Under the pieces are notes generated by a model. That model had not been told where the DNA came from and did not search any database. It was given only the letters and a program-made list of their open reading frames with translations. From contig NW_023503409.1 in NCBI RefSeq assembly GCF_014529535.1, forward strand, positions 9,920,390-9,984,389: a stretch of 64,000 bases of DNA, read 5' to 3'. A program made the position numbers and the translations under genes. Shown piece after piece: positions 33,033 to 42,679 of the stretch (position 1 is its first letter; every line of letters starts with the position of its first letter). This DNA comes from Bradysia coprophila (Eukaryota; Arthropoda; Insecta; Diptera; Sciaridae).

Positions 33033-35675
33033 ATGGCTGTTCTACAATACTGTGTAAGTCTTACCGTTTCGAGGATATTAAGTTCAATAAAATCGAGTGT
33101 AGTGAGGATCTCTGTGAAACAAAGAACAAGAAAAAACTGTTGCTCTATAATTGAAGCGAATTCGAACGGAATTGAATCGGTTGAGTGTTTACTTCCATGG
33201 CTTTATATGCCGCAGTGTGATATTTAAGGATTACGACGATATGGTTGCTCGACATTTAAACTGAGGATTTAAATTTCGGAAATATTTTGATCGAGAAGTG
33301 AAGCTAAATCTCGTTAAAATTTTGTGAGATAATCGGCACAATAAGATATCAAGGAAATGACGTTATCTACTCCACTTCAGGAAGTATTTTCTTCTTGTCC
33401 CTTCTTATTTAACCACAGAAGAAATGGATTGAAAAAATTAAAATCGACAGCGATGGGCTCACTAATAAAAACGTCTATGCCACGGTATTTGGTAACGTAA
33501 AAAAATTTCCGATCCCATACTATTTGTTGCCACTAAAGACTTGTGTTTCAAATATTACCTAGTGTTTTCCATGGAATCTACTACTTCATTAGTTTTGAAT
33601 AAAAACGTCCCACTTATAAAACACTTTTTAAAGGTTCCGTTAACTGATGCTACATTTATCATATAGTAACGTGTTTAACGCTTTGTCCAGTTTAAACTTC
33701 CTGGTCAAAACAATCATAACCACACAACAATTTACGGAATTTACCAAATATTTCCAAAAATTATTTACATGGAAGAAATCTAGGAAAATGTGGAAAAACT
33801 CAAGAAAATGTTTTCGCAAAAATAGTCCCTCTCGTGAAGACAGGTGCTGCTAGAACCTTAGACTACAAAAATTTACTTCAATCGAGCTGAAAATCCAAAC
33901 ATATTTCGCTTTTCATTTATCACCCAAGTCTTGTAATGCGATTTTCTTGTGATTTGAATGCATTTTGCAACAGATTTGTCAAATTCATACGGGAAGCTAA
34001 TGATTTTTAACTTTTTATCTTCTCCTCTAGGTTGTTCTCGCCCTGTGCTTTTTATCACTAACATCATGTGCACCATCACCACTATTTTTCGGACATAAAC
34101 AGTAAGTACAACTTAATAAAGGTATTGACGTGGAAAACCCTCTAAATAGAAAAAAATCTTCAAAAACCTTAAAAAATCCAGGAAATCCTTATTGAAATCC
34201 TTAGAAAAAATTATTGAAAATCCAAAGTCAATCTTTAGATTTGATTGATCCGACATTTCAGCGTATACGAGCAAATTAGATCTCAGTTGAATATATTGCT
34301 GAGAACATAAATTAAGAATGCCGCTGGTAAAATCTGGAAATCAGTCTGGTTTAACAGATTTTTCAGCACTAATAAGCGAATATGCTCTAAACTCAATCTC
34401 AGATTCGATTATTTCGGCTTGACCAGATGAAGCACCTAACATTCCTAAACAAAAATTAATCAAAAACGAGACCAGCACTTTTGCTTTCAACCAAAAATAA
34501 AGTAAAATCACTGCAATGTTCCGACAAACTTAAATATCATCCTACTTACTAACTGACTCTATTCATTTTTATTCATTGCACAAACTTAAGCTTTATGTGC
34601 CGAACATAACTTACGATTTCAACGTGTGTAACGTGTATTTTCGGTAAAAGTTCATTCATATCGAAAGAGCAACAATAAAAATTAATAAAAACAAACTAGA
34701 ATTTCGGATCGGTGTCCATGTTCATTACTAGTTATGTGGAGCATTGCGTCTATAAAAAAATTGATTTCTATTTTTTGAGTAATTCACCAACGCATGTCTA
34801 CGCATACAATATCAACTAGAAATGAAAAGCAATTTCAATCTATTAAAAAGGTTCCGGGTCTGTTGTGCTTTAATATGTTTTCGGTTACCTCAAGTTGATA
34901 ACAAATATACATCAGAGGGCGAGAGGGGAGAAACATCTATCTATGAATTTTCTCACATTTTTGCGTAATAAGATCAAACCAATCGACAAAATCTGATCTT
35001 ATCTGATTTAAAAAAAAGAAGAAAAATCAAAGAAATCACAAACAGTTGTTTCTTTGCCTCGCCAGAGGATAGAATCGAAAGCATCCTTCGATTCTAACAA
35101 ACTTACTTAACAAAGAGAAGTTCACTAGGTTCTGCACTGGGTTCTATATGCAAAAACAATCTGAATGTTTGATACAACCATATCCTAGTGTATACACATT
35201 GATATATACACAGGCTACATACCATTCAGCACAAACGACATCTCTTTTTAATCATAAATTATTCATTTCATATTTTTATGTGTATCCACTGGTTCGTTTG
35301 CCTCTCCAATAAATCTCACAGAAACAAACAAATTATTCAAAACATCAACTACAAAAAAAAACGCAACACACTCAGTCACAATACATAATTACTATGCAAA
35401 CATTGTAGCAATCACTTAGTAATTGTAATTGTCTCCATTCGAATAAATTCTTCATAAAATATTTCATTCGCAGTCAACACGTCGTCATTCATGTTCCCTA
35501 CAACGTTCACACCGTTCATCATCATCATGTTGAAAAGGTTCCAATCTACAAACACATACCGGTTTACAAGCACATTCCTGTCTACAAAGAGGTACATGTG
35601 CCGGTCGTTAAGGAAGTGCATGTACCTGTTCATGTGCCGGAATACAAGGGATGGAGCAGCTCAGGCTGGTGGTAA
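33033..35675 (+). CDS. Secreted His-rich protein with PVYK/HVPV repeats, 3 exons
   Basis: Model: join(33033..33053, 34031..34101, 35474..35675), 97 aa. Exon 1 is MAVLQYC followed by GTAAGT. Exon 2 (acceptor CCTCTAG) completes the signal peptide with VVLALCFLSLTSCAPSP. Exon 3 (acceptor TTCGCAG) encodes VHTVHHHHVEKVPIYK, then KHIPVYKHIPVYK and repeated HVPV units, ending GWSSSGWW. Phases are 0 and 2, exactly as in the His-rich gene at 5559-6364, which also has a 7-codon first exon. The two are probably paralogues or share an ancestral secreted gene. Repeats of this kind occur in cuticle or other extracellular matrix proteins; His could bind metal. The function is unknown. Confidence 0.75.
33752..33835. 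repeat. AT-rich foldback relic in intron 1 of the second His-rich gene
   Basis: GGAAAATGTGGAAAAACTCA and GAAAATGTTTTCGCAAAAAT match the right arm of the element in intron 2 of the first His-rich gene (5929-6057). The left arm is degraded. Confidence 0.5.
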
Positions 35676-36186
35676 AATTGTTTCGTTCACCAAAAGTAGG
35701 ATAACGAAGAAATACAACGATCACAGCATATAAGACTCGAAATGTGGAACGACTGATTTTTCCGATAATGAACACAAGTTTGAAAAATATTTCCTAAAAA
35801 GCTTACTACTCCATCAGTCTTCCTTAACATTACCGTGTTGTGTGCGTATACCAATTAAATATTCTTCGGTCTACATTGTGTAAATAAGTTATAAATTTAG
35901 TGTGTAGTCGTAAGGTGTGTTATATGTATTATTAGTCTGAACGATCATAGGTAATCTGTTACAAGAAGTTTCCGATTAAGATAGAATTGGGCAACCTTTT
36001 GCAGACAGCTGTTATGCGATGAACTCTGAATGTTAAAAATAAGAAAGTGGAGGAACTTGTTTGTATCAACCCATTGGAAATGTTGCCATCAAAAAATGTA
36101 AAAGATACGATAATTGTTATCTTAAGGTCATGGATGCTGTCTGTGAAAGGTTAAACAGATCTTTGTAAAAAGAATACGAAAATTGC

Positions 36187-36192
36187 AATAAA
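36187..36192 (+). terminator. Candidate polyadenylation signal of the second His-rich gene
   Basis: AATAAA is the first canonical signal after the stop (35673-35675), about 510 bp downstream. Nearer variants such as AATTAAAT near 35855 are possible alternatives. Confidence 0.3.
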
Positions 36193-37105
36193 TATTTTGA
36201 AAATAAACAAAAAAAAAATATTCAACCTTTTGTCGTTGATATCCAGTCGAAGTGAAAAATTTCTGGAAAACGTAATTTTGGGTGAGCTGAGCTCATTAAT
36301 TTTAATAATAAAAGCTAAGCGAAAGCTTAAAAATAATTTGCTTGAACACTGTAAGTTTGAAGAAAAAAACATAAGAAGAAGGAAGAGACTATTGACACCG
36401 GGTGTTGGGCTTGTAACTTGGACAGGAAAGGGACGGTTGAGCGGACAACGCAGTTGGATAATAGTTTGTCAGCTAATTGAAACCAATACGACGTATGATT
36501 GCACTTCGTATATTGTTTGCTACAAATTCCTAGATAATATACAAAAGTTAGCTAAATGTAGCGCCGAGCAAATCAAATAGTTTTATCTTACATCTAATAT
36601 CCTACGTTTCAAACCTCGACTCAACCTCCAATGTTCTCTAGTTCAATGTGTGTGACCGACGATAACCTTAAATTGAAATTCACAATTTACAAATCATGTC
36701 GCTAAAGGCGATGGTAAATTTTTCTTACGTTACGAGTTCTTGTCGTTCACTAAGACCTGTTGATACGACAAAGATTCTTTTCCCGAATGCCGAAATTACT
36801 GAAAAACAATTTTCAAATGAAATCTAAATTTTATCGGATCGTCGACAACATGAATCATCGAAAATATGGCTTACAATTATGAAACAACGGCAAATAATCG
36901 AATTTGTCGGCACACACAAAACTTTGAATTAATTTCCTTCGATTTAATTTGAAAATTAGGCTCGATTACGTTGGATGACTCACTGACGCTTTCGCTTCAC
37001 TTTTCTTATTTGATTCGCAAATTGTATCGACCATTTGCATTTGCTCTTTTCTTGACAACTGTCATACTTCTTTCCGTGGTGAGATCAGTGCTGGTAGTCG
37101 TTTTA
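36193..37105. other. Intergenic DNA
   Basis: The frame at 36197-36580 is open but has no domain-like content. A fragment ACACCGGGTGTTGGGCTTGT near 36396 resembles the satellite unit at 37110-37280. Confidence 0.4.
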
Positions 37106-37107
37106 AC

Positions 37108-38045
37108 ACCGGGTGCCAATAGTCTCTTTATAATACTGTGGCTAATGGCACCGGGTGCCAATAGTTTTTTTTATTATACTAATGCTAATCGCACCCGGTG
37201 CCATTAGCCACAGTATTATAAAGAGACTATTGGCACCCGGTGCCATTAGCCACAGTATTATAAAGAGACTATTGGCACCCGGAAAAATTAAAATTTGAAT
37301 AAAAAATCTGGATATTTTGAAAATTAAATTTGTTTTGTACACAATCCTAGGGAATTCATACTTTTACAAAATGTGAGGTAAAGGCTGATTGTTCGATCCT
37401 GAGGAACTCATCGTTTTACAAAATGTAAAGTAAAGGTAGTTTGTTCGTACTTAGGGAATTCGTCCTTTTACGAAATTTAACGTAAAGGCGGATTGTTTGA
37501 TTTTGAGGAATTCATCTTTTTACGAAATGTAACGTAAAGGTATCGAACAATCCGCCTTTACATTACATATCTCAATACGATGCACTGTCTAGCGACAGTG
37601 CGTTGCTCAATACGATTAATTCCCTAAGATCGATGAAACTACCTTTACGTTAAATTTCGTAAAAGGAATAATTCCTCAGGATTGAACAAACCGCATTTAC
37701 GTTAAATTTCGTAGAAAAATGAATTACCTAGTATTCTACAAAACGCATTTGCGTTATATTTCGTAAAGTGATTAATTCCCTAGTATAGAACAACCCATCT
37801 TTACGTTACGCTTCGTAAAAGGATTAATTCTTTAGGATCGAACAATCCGCCTCTACGTTAAATTTCGTAAAAGGACGAGTTCCCTAAGATCGACCAAACT
37901 ACCCTTACGTTACATTTTGTAAAAAGATGTATTCCGTAGTATTGTGTAAAGTTTAGTTTTCAAAATATTCTGATTTTTTATTCAGATTTAAATTTTTCCG
38001 AGTGCCATAAGCCACAGTATTATAAAGAGACTATTGGCACAATTG
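37108..38045. mobile_element. Mirror-image foldback made of two nested tandem repeats
   Basis: The outer 42-bp unit, GGCACCCGGTGCCATTAGCC plus ACAGTATTATAAAGAGACTATT, occurs several times at 37108-37280 in both orientations, and again at about 38002-38042. Inside, AAATTTGAATAAAAAATCTG (37290s) is mirrored near 37960-38000. The centre (37345-37945) is an array of a roughly 58-60-bp unit (TTTACGTTAAATTTCGTAAAAGG plus ATTCCCTAGGATCGAACAA): about four units in one orientation, then about six inverted. The geometry resembles Foldback-type elements with repetitive arms. Confidence 0.75.
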
Positions 38046-38510
38046 CACAATTTATCCACCGACTTCCAGGAGCAAAATTGTCAACGAAATTGTCAAAATA
38101 TTTATCACAACTTATGTACCGACAGCATTGTAAATTTACAAAATTTAAAAAAAAAATGAAAATTTTGTGTTTTGTTATTGATACCAAGCTAGGCCGAAGC
38201 CTTTTATTGTTGATAACTGTGAATTTTAAAAGAGAAAAAGAAAGAAAACGAGCCATCAGAACAGTCGGAGCGTTTGCTGCGACTGAGCCCCGTACAAACC
38301 CGTATATCTATTGCGTATGTGACCCTATTGCGTCTGTCACCCTACTTTGACCGTCAACCTATTGCGCCGGTTAATGTAGTTAAAGTAAAATTATTATGGA
38401 ATGTGTACATCTTAGAAATTGCGCATAGCGCAATTACGAAGCCCCGTACGACGTTCCTTTCAAATGAAACAAAAATTTCAAATAGCCCTAAAATTTTAAT
38501 TTATTGAGTA
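38046..38510. other. Region between foldback and 145-bp satellite
   Basis: It contains CCTATTGCG repeats (ATTGCGTATGTGACCCTATT, CTATTGCGTCTGTCACCCTA) and AGCCCCGTACG near 38285 and 38443, which resembles the hairpin end of the adjacent satellite element. It may be the element's other end. No gene is seen. Confidence 0.35.
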
Positions 38511-39400
38511 TAAATACACATAGGGCCCTAGTACCGGCCTTAGTCCGAGGACCCAAATTTATTATTTTTTTCAACTACATTCTATTCGGCCTTCGATTAC
38601 CTTCTAAATTAAACAAAAATTACGACAAACAGATGAAATTTACGCGAGTTGTATGTAAAATACACATAGGGCCCTAGTACCAGCCTTAGTCCGAGGACCC
38701 AAATTTATTTTTTTTCAACTACATTCTATTCGGCCTTTGATTACCCTCCAAATGAAACAAAAAATACGGAAAACGGATGAAATTTGCTCGAGTTCTATGT
38801 AGAATACACATAGGGCCCTAGTACCAGCCTTAGTCCGAGGACCCAAATTTATTTTTTTTCAACTACATTCTATTCGGCCTTTGATTACCTTCCAAATGAA
38901 ACAAAAATTACGAAAAACGGATGAAATTTGCTCGAGTTATATGTAAAATACGCATAGGGTCCTAGTAGCGGCCTTAGTCCAAGGACCCAATTTTTTTTTT
39001 TTTCAACCACATTCTATTCGGCTTTTGATTACCTTCCAAATGACACAAAAATTACGAAAAACGAATGAAATTTACTTGAGTTCTATGTAAAATACACATA
39101 GGGCCCTAGTAGCGGCCTGAGTCCGAGGACCCAAATTTAATTTTTTTTTCAACAACATTCTATTCGGCCTTTGATTACCTTCCAAATGACACAAAAATTA
39201 CGAAAAACGAATGAAATTTACTCGAGTTCAATGTAAAATACACATAGGGCCCTAAAAGCGGCCTTAGTCCGAGGACCCAAATTTAATTTTTTTTCAACAA
39301 CATTCTATTCGGCTTTTGATTACCTTCCAAATGACACAAAAATTACGAAAAACGAAAGAAATTTACTTGAGTTCTATGTAAAATATACATAGGGCCCTAG
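38511..39400 (+). repeat. 145-bp satellite, 6 units plus a partial unit
   Basis: TAGGGCCCTA recurs at 38521, 38667, 38811, 38955 (variant), 39100, 39245 and 39390, a spacing of 144-146 bp. Each unit also has GTCCGAGGACCCAAATTTA, ACTACATTCTATTCGG and AATTACGAAAAACG. Confidence 0.92.
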
Positions 39401-39846
39401 TAGCTTTTCACTTCTAAGGCCCTAACTCACGGTCCACTCACCCGATTTTAAAAAACTTTTTTTTCCTGGATTGGTATTGACAATACCTATCATTTGCCGT
39501 GTCATTTACATTTCCATCGTTTATCTTGGCATAAATATCACCAAAAGACCTTAAATCACTTAGGTGGCCCTAACTCACGAAGGGCCGACCCGAATATGCC
39601 CATCTTCGAACTTAGCCTCACTATTTTGACTATCTTTCAGGGAAAAAAAAAATTTTTGAAATCGGATTTGATTTACTCAAGATATCGACGTGACGGACAG
39701 ACGGACAGACGGCCCAAATTTTTTTTGCGGATTCGTCATCTATGAACATAGGCAAACACTTTGCCCTTACCGTCTGCTTCGAATTCCATCAATTACACAC
39801 GGCATCGTAATCCTATAAGCCCCTTCGTACTTCGTACGGGGCTAAA
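39401..39846 (+). mobile_element. Satellite-associated tail with Helitron-like 3' hairpin
   Basis: Follows the 145-bp satellite directly. It has GACGGACAGACGGACAGACG near 39690 and ends with the hairpin CCCCTTCGTACTTCGTACGGGG followed by CTAA. A 3' hairpin followed by CTRR is the hallmark of Helitron ends, and non-autonomous Helentron/DINE-type elements often carry central satellites. A similar hairpin remnant (TTCGTACGGGTCTAAAAA) lies near 1664. The assignment is inference. Confidence 0.5.
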
Positions 39847-40000
39847 AACTTCTTCTTCTTTCAAGGGAAACCGATCGTTTTCCTCATTTGTGACACACGA
39901 TCAATGACAAATAAAATACGCTGATTTCTTCAATTTTTTTGAATTTTGATTTTTCACTTATTAGAATAACTTATGCAACGAAGGGTTTTAATTCAAGTCA

Positions 40001-41390
40001 CTAAGTTTGTGGTATCAAAACTGAAATAGCATTTCTGCGACTATCTAGCAGATAGATGACAAACTGCTTTTGAATCGATTCGATGTCGTCCTTGTAGACT
40101 TCCGATGACGGGTTCCAGATTACCGATACATATTCCAATCTCGATCTAACGTATGCCAAATACAATGTTCGTTGTGTGTCGATTGTGTAGTTTGAGTAGT
40201 GTTTTATGCATCCAACAATTTGCCTGCACTTTCTTGCTGTCAGCTCACAGTGTTGACCCAAATGAAACCATCTATCGATCAACATTCCAAGATCTTGACT
40301 TTCGTCTCTTCTCTCCATCACATGTTCGCCCATTGTATACTTTGTGTCAATGAAAGATGTATTGTCTCGATAAATGCTGAAAACGTAGCACTTTTCGGGG
40401 TTGAAGTATAAACGGTTTTCAGCACATATTCGACATCGATTTGCATCCGAACTGCATCACTTTCACGTCGGATAACTTCAGCTAATTTGATATCGTCCGC
40501 AAACATTACCGGCATTTCATGTATGTAACGTCCACAATATCATTAATGAATACAGTAAACGCCAACGGATCGAGCGAACTTCCGAGTGGCACTCCTGATG
40601 GATACTCATAAATTCTAGATTTGTCCTCTCCAATCTGTACGTAATTTGAACGTCCCTTAAAATATTGACACAACCATTTCGCTAATTTTTTGCCGATGTC
40701 AAACTTTGCAAACTTCAACATCAACCTTCGAATCCAAACTGAATCGAATGCCACCTTGAAATCTCCGTATACTAAATCCAACTGACAACGGTCTTTAAAC
40801 GCATCATATGCCAATATCGATAGATTCAATAAATTCGTGACGACCGATCGTTTACTCCTGAATCCATGTTGCGCTTCGGATAAACGAGGTTGAAAGACTT
40901 CACTGAGTTTATTTTTCACTGCCATTTCATGGATTTTCATCGTGATTGGTTGAATTGCGACGACTCGGTAATTCTTAATATCGGTTTTCAAACCTTTCCT
41001 TTTGTAGACTGGTACCACGCGTGATATCTTCATTGCTTCGGCTATCTTTCCTTCGTCGAACGATTTTTGGTACAACAACCAGATTGGCCAAACAATTGCA
41101 GAGGTTTAATTTCATCTGGTCCAGCTCCACTCTTCCACTTTAGTTTCTGAATCGCACTTTTAATGTCAAATAACGAGATTTTCACGTCCACTGATTCACT
41201 AGACTCAACATAAATGTCTTCGAATTCCCAAGGTTCGACTCAAAATATGTCGCGAACAAGTTCAGTATTTCACTCATTGATTTTCCGACACTTTCACCAA
41301 ACTGCATTTCATTTGATTTTGCAAATTTCTAGAATTTCGCTGGATCCTCCTTGATGTTGTCTTGATGTTGTTGATATGTTCATTGTAGAC
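40001..41390 (-). pseudogene. Non-LTR retrotransposon (LINE, Jockey/CR1-like) reverse transcriptase fragment
   Basis: Read on the minus strand, from high to low coordinates: SGAGPDEI (about 41110), NYRVVAIQPI, GFRSKRSVVTNLL, VYGDFKVAFDSVWIRR (first catalytic Asp), SGVPLGSSLDPLAFTVFINDI, then FADDIKL (catalytic DD pair, near 40495). After this come RT-thumb-like DLGMLIDRWFHLGQHCELTARK and YVRSRLEYVSVIWNPS. The parts are in different frames (breaks near 41080, 40510 and 40330), and no endonuclease domain is present, so this is a 5'-truncated, frameshifted relic. It is likely inactive. Confidence 0.85.
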
Positions 41391-41486
41391 TAAAGGGCGG
41401 CCAGTGAAAATATTTTTAGGAAATCGTTTTCATTTATTTTCCCAAATTTTCTCATATTTTTCCAAATTTTCTCATATTTTCCTATA

Positions 41487-41708
41487 CGATCAGAGGCAGT
41501 GTAATTTTAAGTATGAATTTGGTTCAGCTGGTTTCTGCTAATCCACACAAACAATCAAAACTGTTTTTACTTGTTTATGGGGTAAACACACTCATCCGTG
41601 TAAAAACTAAGCTTCATCCGTATAAAGAAGTGTAAACACATGGTACGTGTGAATCAGCTGATAAACAGCTGAATCAAATTCAGGCTGAAATTTCACTGCC
41701 TCTGACTG
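41487..41708. mobile_element. Second copy of the CAGTCAAAGGCAGT MITE
   Basis: The ends CGATCAGAGGCAGTGTAATT and CTGCCTCTGACTG, with the CAGCTG and CACACAAACAATCAAAACTG interior, match 30837-31066. TA at 41485-41486 and 41709-41710 flanks it. Confidence 0.75.
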
Positions 41709-41742
41709 TATTGGAGCATTTAGGAAAATTTGAGAAAATAAC

Positions 41743-42637
41743 AGGGTTCCTTAACGTTAAAACTTTATCATAAAAGTTTCACTTCGTACCGTTTTGAAAT
41801 AGAACTTTTGCTTTTTCGGTACAGTTCATAACGAAATTGGTGTAACGAAAAATTATTTCGGTATCGTTTAACGTTATAAAGAGAAACGAAATTTTTTCCG
41901 GTATAGCATAACGTTACAAAGAGAAACGAAATATTTTCCGGTGTGGCTTAACGTTACGAAGTAAAACGAAATTTTTTCCGGTATGCCTTAACGTTACGAA
42001 GTGAAACGAATTTATTTCCGGTATGGCTCAACGTTACATAGAGAAACGAAACTGTTTTTGGAAAGATTGTAACGTTACAGAAATACCAAAGAATTGACGA
42101 CAAAAAAGTTGCGGTTTCCGGAGCTGTAAATAATAAAAATACAAAAATTTCATGATAAATGCTCCGTTTTATAATTAAACTACTTCAAAATTCAATAAAA
42201 AAACATTTATGATAGAAAATATTCGTATAAACCTCCATTTAGACCATGCTATTACTGTAATTTTCAAGATACTGTATTGGTACAGTTAATTGTCTAAACG
42301 TTATTTCATTTCTCGAAAAATATTCCGTTTCATGGTAACGTTACGGAATGTAACGGAAAGAATTTCGTTTTCTTTTAACGTTACGAGATGTACCGGAAAA
42401 ATTTACGTTTTCTTGTAACGTTACGAGATGTACCGGAAAAATTTTCGTTTTCTTGTAACGTTACGAGATGTACCGAAAACCATTTCGTTAGCAAACACCG
42501 TTTAAGATTGTGTAACTGTAACAAATGTACCATTAAATTTTTTGTTATGCTAATAACGTTACATTTGAATCGTTTTTGTAACGTTACGTCCACGTAACAA
42601 AAAATAACGTTAAAAATAACGTTATGCCGGAACCCTG
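41743..42637. mobile_element. Foldback element with tandem-repeat arms, GGGTTCC ends
   Basis: It begins GGGTTCCTTAACGTTA and ends TAACGTTATGCCGGAACCC. The left arm has about five copies of a 46-47-bp unit (CTTAACGTTACGAAGAGAAACG plus AAATTTTTTCCGG). The right arm has about four inverted units (TTCTTGTAACGTTACGAGAT, spacing about 46 bp). A unique AT-rich centre lies at about 42080-42295. No transposase is present. Confidence 0.75.
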
Positions 42638-42679
42638 GAAAATAAACGTTTTCCTAAAAACAGTCGCTCGCAGACTTCA

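Larger units (their letters stand above)
41395..42675. mobile_element. AT-rich foldback element carrying two nested insertions
   Basis: Outer arms: TTTTTAGGAAATCGTTTTCATT at about 41415 and, inverted, AAACGTTTTCCTAAAAACAG at about 42645-42664. Between them lie the TA-flanked MITE (41487-41708) and the satellite foldback (41743-42637). The outer arms are made of AAATTTTCTCATATTTTTCC-type blocks related to 5929-6057. Confidence 0.55.

Noticed and set aside
36197-36580. 127-codon open frame
   Set aside because: Low-complexity Lys/Leu composition at the start and no domain; its 3' half overlaps a satellite-like fragment.
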